Assembly: GCA_963545205.1 (NCBI GenBank)
Contig: CAUUHW010000003.1
Coordinates: 124,001-188,000 of the forward strand
Length of the DNA stretch: 64,000 nt
DNA from: CAUTYU01 sp963545205
GTDB lineage: Bacteria; Desulfobacterota; Desulfovibrionia; Desulfovibrionales; Desulfomicrobiaceae
Direction: 5' to 3'
Numbering within the stretch: the stretch's first letter is position 1; each line of letters opens with the position of its first letter. The notes below the pieces were generated by a model. The model was not told the DNA's origin, made no database searches, and saw nothing but the letters and a program-made list of their open reading frames with translations. The translations under genes and the position numbers were made by a program. Below, piece by piece: positions 1 through 9,529 of the stretch.

Positions 1-142
1 TTGTCTTACCGGAACCTGATTGGCCTATAATGGCCACAAAATCGCCCTTGTTGATACTCAGGGAAATGTCTTTGAGTACCTGCACTCGATTGGTTGCGTT
101 TCCAACCCAATGCTCAAGGTGTGAAAGTTCAATCAGAGCCAT
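1..142 (-). CDS. MacB-like ABC transporter ATP-binding protein (5' part only)
   Basis: Only the first 47 codons are inside the window; the gene runs off the left edge. The visible N-terminus ends in a Walker A motif, GQSGSGKT, preceded by LSINKGDFVAII, as in LolD/MacB-type ATPases. The ATG lies 1 base after the stop of the upstream membrane fusion protein, so the pair is co-transcribed. MacA/MacB pairs export peptides, macrolides or lipid-like compounds through a TolC-type channel. The substrate here is unknown, and whether the gene continues into a fused permease domain cannot be seen. Confidence 0.85.
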   Translation of the reverse strand, partial: MALIELSHLEHWVGNATNRVQVLKDISLSINKGDFVAIIGQSGSGKT

Positions 143-143
143 C

Positions 144-1325
144 TTATCTCCTGCCCCTCAGCCATCGTCCCGGATTGTCTTTCTCGACAATTCCGTCTGC
201 TTGAGAAGAAACAACCTTTTCGCCTTCTTTCAGGCCGGAAAGAATCTGGGTGTTCAGTTCATCTGCCAGGCCGGTACGGATCTGTCTGGGACTGACTTCT
301 CCGTTTTCCTGTAAAATGAGCACCGTGCCTGTTTCAGCCTGGTCTTGCTTAATGACAACTGTTGGCAGAATCAGAACATTTTTGGCCTGCTGGACAAAGA
401 TAATATTTTCAGTGGTCATGCCGATATGCAGTCTGTTATCCGTGTTGGGAACAAGTGCCCGGCCGTAATAGTAAACAGCCTCGTTGGAAGGGTCTGTTTT
501 TGAGTTGTAATTGCCACGGGACATTATGGTTAATCCGGGGTCAATGGATTGAAGCGTTGTCTCCTGTTTTCGGTCGGGATCAGCCAAGGTGGAAAAAACA
601 ACACGCATGCCGGGACGCACCGTGGTAATATCTCCTTCGGCAATCTGCATGCGCAAAGTCATGGCTGACAGATCGGCAATCTGGACAATGGTGGGCGAGG
701 ACTGAACCGAGTTGACAGTTTGCCCTTCGCCGATAGGCGCGGAAACAATCGTTCCATTAACCGGCGCGGTGACCCGTGTATAGCCCAGATTGGCCTTGGC
801 GGTGCTGACCGCAATTTTGGTCTGCTCAATAGAGGATTTGATTTCTGTTATGACCGAACTGGTAACGGCCATGCGTTCTTCCGCGGCTTCCAGTTCTTTT
901 TGGGATGTGGAATGGTTGGCAAAAAGTGATTTTTCTCTGGCATGATTTTTCCGGGCCACATCCAGGGCCACGAGCTTTGACGCCAACTGGGCTTCAAGAC
1001 TGGCGAGTTTGGCCTGTGCGATTTGTAATTCATTTTTTTGAGTCGTTGAATCAATTTCCGCTATCAGATCCCCTTTTTTGACCTGCTGCCCGAGCCGGAC
1101 ATGGAGTTTTTTGACCTGGCCTGTCACCTGCACGCCAACATCAACAAGCAGGGAAGCTGTAATATCGCCTGCGGCCTTGACTGTTTTTTCAATATTTCCC
1201 CGCCGGACAGTTTCTGTCAGATACTGGACGTTTTTTTTCTTTTTGAAAGAAAAATATGACAGACTGGTGATAATAAGCACCAGTACCAGAAAGAGCAAAA
1301 ATTTTTTTTTCATGTATCTGTTCAT
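144..1325 (-). CDS. MacA-like periplasmic membrane fusion protein
   Basis: 393-residue HlyD/MacA-type adaptor. It has a short cytoplasmic N-terminus (MNRYMKKK) and one membrane anchor (about residues 9-25). A lipoyl/barrel-sandwich half-motif (VGVQVTGQVKKLHVRLGQ) is followed by a coiled-coil hairpin (about residues 100-170) and the second lipoyl half (GYTRVTAPVNGTIVSAPIGEG). This is the periplasmic bridge between an inner-membrane MacB ATPase/permease and an outer-membrane TolC-type channel; the ATPase starts 1 base downstream. A second ATG four codons in is an equally possible start, as neither has a strong ribosome site. No TolC gene is in view. Confidence 0.88.
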   Translation of the reverse strand: MNRYMKKKFLLFLVLVLIITSLSYFSFKKKKNVQYLTETVRRGNIEKTVKAAGDITASLLVDVGVQVTGQVKKLHVRLGQQVKKGDLIAEIDSTTQKNELQIAQAKLASLEAQLASKLVALDVARKNHAREKSLFANHSTSQKELEAAEERMAVTSSVITEIKSSIEQTKIAVSTAKANLGYTRVTAPVNGTIVSAPIGEGQTVNSVQSSPTIVQIADLSAMTLRMQIAEGDITTVRPGMRVVFSTLADPDRKQETTLQSIDPGLTIMSRGNYNSKTDPSNEAVYYYGRALVPNTDNRLHIGMTTENIIFVQQAKNVLILPTVVIKQDQAETGTVLILQENGEVSPRQIRTGLADELNTQILSGLKEGEKVVSSQADGIVEKDNPGRWLRGRR

Positions 1326-1516
1326 AAAAAATCAGGAGCAATATTGATAGGGTTGGGTAATTTTAACAGCTTGCTAATAGTAAGAACGAATCCTGAGAAG
1401 GATATCCTGCGTTTTTTTTATTTTTTGAATGATTCCAGCGGGTTCAAAATCAAGAAGCTGTATTGCTCATTAGTTGCAATTCAAGCCTTGTCCTGGACTT
1501 GTGCCTTTTGGGGAAG

Positions 1517-2242
1517 TCAGTTCTCATCAGTCCAGATGAGTCGTTCATGGCCGGTATAGATATTCATGTTCTGGCCCCGAACTCTGCCGATCAGGGTCAT
1601 ACCATATTTTTTCGCTGTCTTTACTGCCGCAAGCGTGCCCACGGAAATACCGCATAAAAAAGTCAGACCAGCAGCTGCGGCGCAGGCCACAAGGTCTGTG
1701 TTCAGACGGGACGTTATTGCCGCCAGAGCGGCCTGCGAGAGCGTTTTTTCTTCCTGGGCCAAACCAATGGTTTTTTCCAGGGCGCTGCGGCGGTTCACGT
1801 CTTCAGCCATGGCCAGAAGATGTCCCTGCTGATCAAAAAGGGCTGCTCCGTGGGTGCAGCCTGTCTGAGGGAAAAGGGTTTGTTTCGTTTCCAGTTGGCG
1901 CATGCATTCAAAAATAACAGGCCCCTCTAACTGGATTGGTTGAGATTTTTTTTCTTGCTCTGAGACAGGGGCTTCGTTCAAAACAACATGAGCAGATAAG
2001 GAATCTTCGCCTGTATGACGAAAGATTATATCCTGAACCTGGCTTGTGTCTGAAATGAGTTTTTCCGTTCGTAACCGTCCCAAAACCAAATGGCGTTCGT
2101 GGCCTGGCGAACAGGGGATCAAAGAGCAGCCCTGTCCCTTGATATGTAAGGACAGATTGATCTCCTGCGCCAGAGTTTCTTCCCGCTTTTGAAGCCCCTG
2201 GAAGTCCCGAAAAAGGATTGGATATAGTGCGGTTTTTTTCAT
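1517..2242 (-). CDS. fdhD: Formate dehydrogenase accessory sulfurtransferase FdhD
   Basis: 241 residues from the chosen ATG. FdhD passes sulfur to the molybdenum/tungsten cofactor of formate dehydrogenase and is needed for activity. The diagnostic segment FPQTGCTHGAALFDQQG followed by AEDVNRRSALEKTIG matches the FdhD core; the Cys of TGCTHGA sits where the family has a Cys- or Gly-rich loop. The reading frame continues upstream to a TTG at 2323 that would overlap fdhE by 56 bases, so the ATG at 2242 (25 bases after fdhE) is preferred. It follows fdhE in the same transcript. Confidence 0.9.
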   Translation of the reverse strand: MKKTALYPILFRDFQGLQKREETLAQEINLSLHIKGQGCSLIPCSPGHERHLVLGRLRTEKLISDTSQVQDIIFRHTGEDSLSAHVVLNEAPVSEQEKKSQPIQLEGPVIFECMRQLETKQTLFPQTGCTHGAALFDQQGHLLAMAEDVNRRSALEKTIGLAQEEKTLSQAALAAITSRLNTDLVACAAAAGLTFLCGISVGTLAAVKTAKKYGMTLIGRVRGQNMNIYTGHERLIWTDEN

Positions 2243-2267
2243 TGTGTTTTGAGCGGGTAACGCACCA

Positions 2268-3203
2268 TCAAAACGTGTTCCACGGAGCCGGAGCCAAAGG
2301 CGCACAGCCTTTTTCAGCGGCAATAATATTCAGGTGCAAAAGCCCCACAGGGGCTACAAAAGGATTGGGATCCTGAGAGTATTCCCGCAGGTCGATACAA
2401 GGAAGGTAGGTTTTGCACCTGGAGCAGACCTCTATTCTTTCCTGCTTGGCTTTGGACGCGTAAAAAATTTCTTTCGTGCCGGGCTCGGCATTCTGACAGG
2501 CCGGGCAGGTGTCACGCCGAAAATACCACTCATGTCCGCACAAAGAGCAGTGCAGAAATTTTTTGCCGCCGCCGCCAATCAGGGATTCCAGAGCTGTCTT
2601 TTCTGGCCGGCTCAACACGGCAATGGAAGGAAAAGAGCCGCAAACCGGACAAAATCCCTCTTTCCAAAATAGTTCTGGAACCTGCTGCAAGATGGGGCCT
2701 GTCAGGGCTTCCAGGGCAGGAGAAGCAATCATCGAACAGGCAAAATACAAAACAGATTCTGAACAGTTTGTTTTTTCAGCAAATCGTTTCATTCCTGGCA
2801 GGTCTCCGGCAATAAGCGTTTCCAGACACGTTACCGGGTTTAATTTTCCTTGCTCAAAAGCCTTGTTGACTTTTTCGAGCTCCTGTCCGTTTGGCATATT
2901 TGCCTGTAATAGCGGCAGCATTTCCTGAAGCGAAATATTCAGCCATGCAGCTAAAAAAGAAAGAGGTACGCCGGCTAAAATGGATATTCCCTGATTTTCC
3001 ATATTCCAACGTCCAAAGTCCAAAGCCGGGATGTCGTGCAGTTCCATGGATGAAAATTTTTCAGCCAAAGATGCCCGTTTTTCGAAAATTGGTTGAAACG
3101 TTTCCAGAATTTCCTTGAGCTGGGGCCTTTGGCGGCAATAGATGGCAATCGAATCAAGAACAGACTGCGGCCCGCGCGGAAGAAAAATCATGTCTTGTGT
3201 CAT
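2268..3203 (-). CDS. fdhE: Formate dehydrogenase accessory protein FdhE
   Basis: 311 residues. FdhE is a rubredoxin-like cytoplasmic protein required for maturation of Tat-exported formate dehydrogenases. Three CxxC pairs in the C-terminal half are visible: CPVCGSFP, CSLCGHEW and CPACQN, with a further CSRC near the end, as expected for its iron-binding zinc-ribbon fold. It lies downstream of fdhA-fdhB and upstream of fdhD. A strong hairpin terminator sits between fdhB and this gene, so its expression is probably lower than that of the structural subunits. Confidence 0.9.
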   Translation of the reverse strand: MTQDMIFLPRGPQSVLDSIAIYCRQRPQLKEILETFQPIFEKRASLAEKFSSMELHDIPALDFGRWNMENQGISILAGVPLSFLAAWLNISLQEMLPLLQANMPNGQELEKVNKAFEQGKLNPVTCLETLIAGDLPGMKRFAEKTNCSESVLYFACSMIASPALEALTGPILQQVPELFWKEGFCPVCGSFPSIAVLSRPEKTALESLIGGGGKKFLHCSLCGHEWYFRRDTCPACQNAEPGTKEIFYASKAKQERIEVCSRCKTYLPCIDLREYSQDPNPFVAPVGLLHLNIIAAEKGCAPLAPAPWNTF

Positions 3204-3233
3204 GGTGTACCTCTTGGCATGGAAGAAAAAGAA

Positions 3234-3265
3234 ACCGGTACCCTGGCCAGGAGTACCGGTTTTTT
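3234..3265 (-). terminator. Hairpin terminator between fdhB and fdhE
   Basis: Perfect 8-bp stem (ACCGGTAC at 3234-3241 pairing with GTACCGGT at 3253-3260). There are U-rich runs on either strand: TTCTTTTTC after the stem on the minus strand and TTTTTT on the plus strand. It would terminate or attenuate fdhAB transcripts before fdhE. Confidence 0.75.
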
Positions 3266-3298
3266 GTGGTTATTTTTCAGTCTGTGACCAGGGGTAAG

Positions 3299-4042
3299 CT
3301 ACCCATTTGTCACAATTTCATGAAAAGGCCTGACCATTTTGGCCAAAAAGCCCTTTCTGGTTAAAAAGGAGTTGGAAACGCTGGCTACAGCATTGTAAGA
3401 GTAGTTGTCCGGTTGGTCCGTGAGCAGGAAGATAATGTTGACATCGTCCGGATCGGCCAACATGGCTTCTGGGAATATCTTTTTGGCAATAGCCAGACGT
3501 TCCTGGGCCAGAGCTTCCATTTCTTCGCGTTCTCCGAAGTTCATCGTGCCTGTAGGGCAAGCTTTGACGCAGGCCGGAAGCATTCCGGCGGTGATGCGTT
3601 CAAAGCACATGGTACATTTGCTTAATTTTCCGGTGACGCTGTCATAACGTGGAATATCGTATGGACACGATGCACGTACTTCCTGAGCCTCACTGGCTGA
3701 AAGTTCTGCTGTCTTGTCGGTAAAGACCACCGCACCGCTCTCTTCATCTTGGAAGGCTGCATCATCTACATAACCGTTGGCTGTTTCCAGGCAAGGCGGG
3801 TAGATGCAATGACGGCATTGATCCGGGAAAAAATTCCAGCGGACAATACCTGTTTTATCCTTGCGTTCGCTGAAACGAACCAGCTTATAATTATTCGCGT
3901 TTAAGTCCTGAGGGTTTTGATGGCTTCCCCAGCCGTACTGAAGAGTCCTGTTCGGCTCTAGTTCGTTCCATTCTTTACACGCCAACTGGCAGCCACGGCA
4001 GGCTGTGCAGCGGGAAGTATCGATCAGGAATGCTTTTGGCAT
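3299..4042 (-). CDS. fdhB: Formate dehydrogenase iron-sulfur (beta) subunit
   Basis: 247 residues carrying four cysteine clusters for [4Fe-4S] centres: CTACRGCQLAC at the N-terminus, CRHCIYPPC, a CPYD cluster, and CTMCFERI with CVKACPTG. This is the electron-transfer subunit of periplasmic formate dehydrogenase, carrying electrons from the catalytic subunit towards a cytochrome c or membrane quinone reductase. It has no signal peptide of its own and presumably hitchhikes through Tat with the alpha subunit. It starts 35 bases after fdhA. No cytochrome or membrane subunit gene follows, so this is the two-subunit soluble type. Confidence 0.93.
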   Translation of the reverse strand: MPKAFLIDTSRCTACRGCQLACKEWNELEPNRTLQYGWGSHQNPQDLNANNYKLVRFSERKDKTGIVRWNFFPDQCRHCIYPPCLETANGYVDDAAFQDEESGAVVFTDKTAELSASEAQEVRASCPYDIPRYDSVTGKLSKCTMCFERITAGMLPACVKACPTGTMNFGEREEMEALAQERLAIAKKIFPEAMLADPDDVNIIFLLTDQPDNYSYNAVASVSNSFLTRKGFLAKMVRPFHEIVTNG

Positions 4043-4077
4043 AATGTCCTCCTTATTGGACTAAAGATATTCCGTCG

Positions 4078-7000
4078 CTAGCGGGTGGCGAGTTCCGTCA
4101 GTTTGTCTGCCTTGCGAATGTTGACGCAACAGGCTTTGTACTCCGGGATTGTTGTGTTCGGGTCGCCCACTGCCGGTGTCAGCCTGTTCGTGGAATCTCC
4201 GCATCCGGGGGTTGTCCAGCCAAAGCAGAACGGCATTCCGATTTCATGAATGATTTTGCCGTGTACTTTCAGGGGACGCATCCGAACCGTGACCATGGCT
4301 ACAGCCTCAACCCGGCCCCGGATACTTTCCACAATCACGCCTTCACCATTTTTAATCCCCTTTTCCTCGGCCAGTTCGTGGCTCATTTCCACATAGAGCT
4401 GAGGTTCAGCTTCCAGGAGGTTGGGCACATTGCGGGTTTCACCGCCGCCACACCAATGTTCGGTTATGCTGTAGGTGGTCAGGACTATGGGGTATCTGGG
4501 ATCTGCCGCCTTGGCCAGCTTGTCCAGTTCACTGGAAAAGGACTTGTAGACCGGACTGTTCAACTGTTTGGAGAACGGATTGAAATCAACCGGAGTTTCG
4601 ACCGGTTCATAGTGTTCAGGGAAAGGTCCGTCCATCCGACCCGGGCCGTATTCCTGTCCAACGCCATGGACATGCATGATGAAAGGATATTTTCCCTTGC
4701 CCGTGGATAGTGGTGGCCAGCCGCCGTCCGGCACATCGCCGACCCATTTTTTGCCGTCCCATTCGATAACCGTGCGGCTTGGGTCAAAAGGTTTGCCGTC
4801 AAGGTCAACCGAGGCACGGTTGTAGAGAATCCGACGGTTGACAGGCCAGCACCAGCTCCAGTTCGGGTACAAACCGATTGCTTTTTGCAGCTTGGTCTGA
4901 GACGGGTCACGTCGTTTGGACTTGTTGCCGTCTTCTTCAGTAAAACTGCCGGCATAGAGCCAGTTCAGGCTCGCTGTGGAACCGTCATCCTTGAGAGCGG
5001 TAAAAGATGGAAGGAGCTGGCCTTTTTTGTACAGCTTGTCCCCGACTTTCGTATCCTTGATAAAGTAGCCGTTGATTTTTTTGGTCATCTCTTCAACGTT
5101 GTACTTTTTTGGCCAGTCCAGATTGATAACGGCTTCGGGGAGGATTCCTCCTTCTTTTTTGTACATTTTTTTGAGATTATTGATGATGCCGACAAACATA
5201 TCGCCAAATGGACGGGCCTGACCGCCCGGTTCAACAGCTTTATAGTGCCAGTGCAGCCAGCGACCGGAATTGATTACGGTTCCTTCCTTTTCAATTCGGT
5301 GAGCAGAAGGCAGCAAAAAACATTCTGTTTTGATTTTTGTCGGGTCAACGCCCGGTCTACGCCAGTTATCTGTTGTTTCTGAATGATGCAGCTCAGAGGT
5401 GACCAGCCAGTCCAGCTTGTCAAGAGCTTGCCGGTTTTTGTTGGAGTTGGGCATGGACTGCATGGGGTTGAGTCCAATGATAAAACCGCCTTCGATTTCG
5501 CCCCTGTACATGCGGTCAAAGAGGAACATATAGGAATAGTCCTCTCCCTTATCAAGTTTGGGCAGCCAGTCATAACCAAAATTGTTTTCCGGCTTGGCCG
5601 CGTCTCCGTACCAGGCCTTTAACAGGCTATTGACATATTTTGGTTTGTGCTGCCACCAGTTCGCACTTTTGGGGTCATTGCTGACCGGAGTATTGGCCTT
5701 GTGGTATTCGTCCAGGGTTTTCCATTCGTCTTGGGGCATGGCCATGTAGCCGGGCAGAATATGATACAAAAGGGCGTGGTCTGTAGAACCCTGAACATTG
5801 GGTTCGCCGCGCAGGGCATTGATACCTCCGCCGGCTATGCCGATATTGCCCAGCAGCAACTGAATAATGGCTGCCGAGCGGATATTTTGTACGCCTACAG
5901 AATGTTGTGTCCAGCCCAGGGCGTACATGACGGTTCCTGCTTTGTTTTTCACGCCTGTTGCACTAAAGGCCTTATATACTCGCAGCAGATTTTCTTTGGA
6001 AACGCCGGTAACATCGGAGACCTTTTTCAGATCGTAACGAGAGTAGTGTTTTTTCATCAGCTGAAAAACGCAGCGAGGGTCTTTGAGGGTTTTGTCTTTT
6101 TTGGGTACTCCGTTTTTATCCAGTTCAAATGACCAGTTAGATTTGTCGTAGGTTCTGGTTTTGGGATCGTAGCCGCTGAAAATACCGTCTTTGAATTTAA
6201 AATTTTTGCCCACGATCATGGAGGCATTGGTGTACTCTTTGACGTAAAACTCAAAGTATTTTTTTTCACTCAAGATATAGTTGATCATGCCGCCCAGAAA
6301 GGCGATATCCGTGCCGGAACGCAAGGGGACATGAAAATCGGATCTGGCCGAGGTACGGGAAAATTTGGGGTCAATGTGCATGACGACCGCGTTTCTCTTG
6401 TACTTGGCTTCCATAACCCATTTGAAAGAAATGGGGTGGTGTTCGGCAGCATTACTGCCCATTATCAGGATGGCATCGGCATTTTTAATGTCGATCCAGT
6501 GGTTGGTCATCGCGCCGCGTCCAAACGACTCTCCCAGAGCCGCTACAGTTGCGCTGTGTCAGATACGGGCCTGATGGTCCATGTGTACCACACCAAGGCC
6601 GCGCATGGCCTGATGGGCAAGGGCACATTCCTCGTTATCGGCGTGGGAAGTGCCAAGCAAAAACATGGCTTCCAGCCGGTTGACGGTGTTGCCTTTTTTG
6701 TTTTTTAAAATCAGACGAGAATCTCTGGTTTTTTTGATTCGTTTCGCGATTTCGGTCAAAGACCATTCCCAGGATTTTTCTTCCCACTTGGTGGAGTAGG
6801 GTGCTCTGTACAGAGGGTTTTTCAGGCGGTGTTCACTGCGGGCCATAGTCAGCAGGGCAGCTCCTTTCGCGCACAGAGCACCTTCATTTACAGGATGGTC
6901 AGGATCGCCTTCCGTCCCTACGAGTTTGTTATTTTTGACATAGGCCACGATATGGCAGCTTACTGCGCAAAAAGGACAAACGGTGAGAACTTCTTTTGCT

Positions 7001-7125
7001 CCTTCGATTTTCAACTTGGCTGCGTAGGCGTAGGCTGGTTTGAGATTAAACCCAAGCTGGGCTAGGCTCAGAGTCGCGACTCCCGCGCCTGTCAGTTTCA
7101 TAAAATCTCTGCGGTTGTAATTCAT
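4078..7125 (-). CDS. fdhA: Formate dehydrogenase catalytic (alpha) subunit, selenocysteine-containing, Tat-exported
   Basis: 1015 residues when the in-frame TGA at 6561-6559 is read as selenocysteine (residue 189). Context ARI-U-HSATVAALGESFGRGAMTN is the canonical Sec site of formate dehydrogenases, where Sec ligates Mo/W. The N-terminus carries a twin-arginine signal (NRRDFMKLTG). A [4Fe-4S] motif (CPFCAVSC followed by a distant CAKGA) precedes the molybdopterin domains, and the C-terminal dinucleotide-binding domain contains LTTYSITEHWCGGG. It oxidises formate to CO2 in the periplasm. It is first in the block fdhA-fdhB-fdhE-fdhD. Automated gene calling would split it at the TGA into two ORFs. 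Confidence 0.95.
6526..6542 (-). promoter_or_regulatory. Bacterial SECIS hairpin of fdhA
   Basis: A 17-nt stem-loop starts 16 nt after the UGA codon in the fdhA mRNA. CGGCTC pairs with GAGTCG (one G-U) around the loop TGGGA. Its size and distance match the bacterial selenocysteine insertion element bound by SelB. Seen directly; function is inferred from position. Confidence 0.75.
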
Positions 7126-7223
7126 ATGTCCCTCCGTTCGTTGGGCCCTTGTCGTAAATACGGCTCGGGGTGTTTGGGGCTGTCATCAAGAGTGGCTTCA
7201 CTATGGCCTTAAGAAATATTTAT

Positions 7224-7253
7224 TTTATATCACGCTGGAATGAATAAGGTCAA
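7224..7253 (-). promoter_or_regulatory. Candidate sigma-70 promoter of fdhA
   Basis: On the minus strand TTGACC (7253-7248), an 18-base spacer and TATAAA (7229-7224) lie about 100 bases before the fdhA start. Each hexamer has five of six consensus positions. Confidence 0.5.
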
Positions 7254-7290
7254 TAAAAATATGATGGTTTATGAATAGAAAGAAGATTGA

Positions 7291-7870
7291 GATTATAAGC
7301 CGGAAGAAAGCCGTCCGCAGATGTCCAGGTATTTCAGAATCGGCTGCGGTCTGGACACCACCTTCAGCCGCATTGATAACAGAAAGCTCCTCTTTTATGA
7401 GCTTGACCTGCCTGATGTGATTGCCCTCAGAAAGAATTTTTATCAGGACAGCCAAAGACATAAAAGCATTGCCTCTTCCTTTCTGGAGCCCACATGGTTT
7501 GAAAACATCCTTGTCCGGGACGGACTGCTGTTTCTGGCCGGCGGAGTTCTGATGTACTTTGAGGAAGAACAGATCAGGAAGTTTTTCATTGCCGTGCCCG
7601 GCCATTTTGGCGTCTGTGATTTTTATTTTGATTCCCTGTCGCCCACCGGGATGAAAATGGCCAAAAAAGCCGTATTAAAAAAAGGTGACATGGGCATGAA
7701 TGACACTGGAGAGCAGTTGGGGGTTGAAGTCCCCCTCATTTGCTGGAAATATGGGATCCGTGTACAAGGGGATGAAACAAGGTCTTCCCCTGGGGCTTAA
7801 AATCATGTTCGGGGTGACGGATCTGCTTGGTATCTGCTCAATGGTGCATATGAGAATACAGGACAGATAA
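7291..7870 (+). pseudogene. Broken class I SAM methyltransferase (leucine carboxyl methyltransferase family)
   Basis: The frame is open from 7291 (after a TGA) and shows the family's motif I as IGCGLDTTFSRIDN, then YELDLPDVIALRKNF and GGVLMYFEEEQI. The N-terminal roughly 80 residues before the SAM motif are missing. Near 7745-7755 the frame shifts: the family-like C-terminus (KIMFGVTDLLGICSMVHMRI) continues in the +1 frame and ends with TAA at 7868-7870. N-terminal loss plus frameshift indicate a decayed gene. The match is by eye to the LCM/PPM1 family; the original substrate is unknown. Confidence 0.7.
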
Positions 7871-8266
7871 GCTGCTTGACAATGATTATAACCTGTTCCC
7901 GTACTTCCTGATAATAGTTTCTCCACGAGCTCTTTTCTCTTAGATGTGGTTTTCGCACAAGCCTTGAAATATTCCAGTGTGAACTTGTCCATTTTACCAT
8001 TTACTGTCAGTTGATGGCCGGGCTCCCGGTTCACCTGAAGGTTAAAATGGAAACCATGATTACAAAAAATGCAAAAAAACATCGGGGTACCGTCTAGGAG
8101 GACTCAATATCCTGGCAACAACACCGGAGTACTCCAGTTTTGACCCCGAAAAATTGTGGTCGTATGAAATTGGGGGCCAAGAACGAACGACCACACTTTG
8201 CCCTTGGCCCCCTCCCAAGCCAAAGCTCAAACAGGTAGCATAGACTCTACTTTTCATGACAACTAA
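7871..8266. other. Intergenic stretch without a convincing gene; nested inverted repeats
   Basis: No coding region could be supported on either strand. Two interleaved inverted repeats are present. GTGGTCGT (8156-8163) pairs with ACGACCAC (8187-8194). GGGGGCCAAG (8172-8181) pairs with CTTGGCCCCC (8203-8212). The two stems overlap and could not form together. They may be mobile-element debris. Confidence 0.5.
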
Positions 8267-8446
8267 AAACGGGAGGAGGTACCGGATGAACTGGAGGCAG
8301 GATTGAATGCCAGGGTTAATGTTTTGAACAATAATATTAATCCGGCTACAAATATTCCATTCATGATGGTCTTTTTTAATCCCCCTGAGAATGTGAGCGA
8401 ATTCGGACTTGAGGTGATTGAGGCGAAAACAGTGGAACAGAACTAA
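8267..8446 (+). pseudogene. Orphan C-terminal coding fragment, unrecognised
   Basis: Open frame of 59 codons ending at TAA 8444-8446, with no plausible start. It reads ...DELEAGLNARVNVLNNNI and then PFMMVFFNPPENVSEFGLEV. The composition looks protein-like and the segment sits in decayed DNA, so it is probably the tail of a deleted gene. Family not recognised. Confidence 0.35.
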
Positions 8447-8548
8447 AATAATTTGATCGACATCAGTTTGAAAAATTGTCTCGTTTTTGAAAACTAGAAA
8501 ATTTTTCCATTAAATAGGAAACATCGCAGTATTCCCGTTGGGAGGTTT

Positions 8549-9325
8549 CTAGCTGAATCCATAATAATCAACGTAACCCAATAGATCTTCTACTGTATCT
8601 TTGAGAGGGGTAAGCATGGTCTCTAAAAAATGTGTTATGGGACCATAAATAGTTTGTGTCACGCTCACAGCATATTTAACGGGCAGTTTTTTGCTTATGA
8701 TAGGGACGGCCAGGCCCTTAAGCAAAGGATATAATTCTCCATCCATAATGGCGTAACCATTACGGCGTACCTCTTCTAAATCTTTAAGTAGTTCTTCCGG
8801 GCTACTAGTTGTTGTTTCCGTAAATGTCGAGAACTCTGTCTTTTGGATATAGGCCATCAGCTCTTTTTCCGGAAGGTGAGCAAGAATGGCTTTACCAAGT
8901 GCTGAACAATATGCAGGGACAGTGCATCCTACAGAAAATTGTGCATAGTTGGAGTTAGTGCTTTGCAGCATGTAGACAATTTCTCTGCCATTCCACATGC
9001 CAAGGTTGCATATTCCGTTGTTTTCTTTGTTTTTTTTTGAAAGCTCATCTAGGAATTGCAGGGCTATCTGGTCAAATTCACGTTTGGGGAGAATGCCTTT
9101 TCCCAGTTTGGAGAGCTTGTCCGTTAACACATAATTATTGTGTTGGTCTTTATCTACATATCCGTGCAGCCTTAGCGTGCTTAAAAAGCGATAGCTGGCG
9201 CTTTTTTGCATACCCATCCGTTTGGCGACACTTGTTACAGTGACCTTTTTCATCTCTACAATAAATTCAAGCAGTTGAAGCCCTTTTTCAAGGGTTTGAA
9301 CATAACTGACGCTATTTTTTCTCAT
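8549..9325 (-). CDS. IclR-family transcriptional regulator
   Basis: 258 residues from the chosen ATG, which has GGAG 9 bases upstream; an in-frame ATG at 9352 has no such site. The N-terminal winged helix-turn-helix (VTSVAKRMGMQKSASYRFLSTLRLHGYV) is followed by the IclR effector domain, including GCTVPAYCSALGKAILAHLPE and the C-terminal RRNGYAIMDGELYPLLKGLAVPI. IclR proteins are small-molecule-responsive repressors or activators. It is divergent from the cupin/SDR/GRE genes, and palindromes lie in the intergenic region, so it most likely controls that operon and itself. Confidence 0.92.
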   Translation of the reverse strand: MRKNSVSYVQTLEKGLQLLEFIVEMKKVTVTSVAKRMGMQKSASYRFLSTLRLHGYVDKDQHNNYVLTDKLSKLGKGILPKREFDQIALQFLDELSKKNKENNGICNLGMWNGREIVYMLQSTNSNYAQFSVGCTVPAYCSALGKAILAHLPEKELMAYIQKTEFSTFTETTTSSPEELLKDLEEVRRNGYAIMDGELYPLLKGLAVPIISKKLPVKYAVSVTQTIYGPITHFLETMLTPLKDTVEDLLGYVDYYGFS

Positions 9326-9389
9326 ATATTTAATCTCCAACAGTGAAGACATTATCGCTTTTATCCCATTCCAAATAGTTCATTTTAGA

Positions 9390-9405
9390 TTTTATGTCGA
9401 TAAAA
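9390..9405. promoter_or_regulatory. Inverted repeat upstream of the GRE-operon -35 box
   Basis: TTTTAT-GTCG-ATAAAA lies immediately before TTGACA. It is a candidate operator for the divergent IclR regulator. Symmetry is seen; the binding protein is inferred. Confidence 0.35.
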
Positions 9406-9407
9406 CC

Positions 9408-9436
9408 TTGACAACTGGTTTTCTGTAAACAATAAT
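9408..9436 (+). promoter_or_regulatory. Sigma-70 promoter of the cupin/SDR/GRE operon
   Basis: TTGACA (9408-9413), a 17-base spacer and AATAAT (9431-9436) form a near-consensus promoter about 40 bases before the first ribosome-binding site. Confidence 0.65.
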
Positions 9437-9444
9437 AGAAAAAA

Positions 9445-9461
9445 GTTCACAATATATGAAC
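9445..9461. promoter_or_regulatory. Palindromic operator candidate GTTCA-N7-TGAAC
   Basis: A perfect 5-bp inverted repeat with a 7-base centre covers the expected transcription start of the promoter at 9408-9436. That position suits repression by the divergently encoded IclR protein. Confidence 0.5.
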
Positions 9462-9529
9462 AAGAGGAGGGAATGATGTAACAGATTGTTTTTATTGATG
9501 ACAGAGGAGTAGGAGAATGTATTAAGGCA

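Noticed and set aside
6559..6561. TGA in fdhA as a nonsense mutation or frameshift
   Set aside because: Position matches the catalytic Sec, sequence on both sides is intact, and a SECIS-like hairpin follows.
7225..7605. 126-residue open frame on the minus strand
   Set aside because: Opposite strand of the methyltransferase pseudogene, whose SAM motif is clear, and it overlaps the fdhA promoter.
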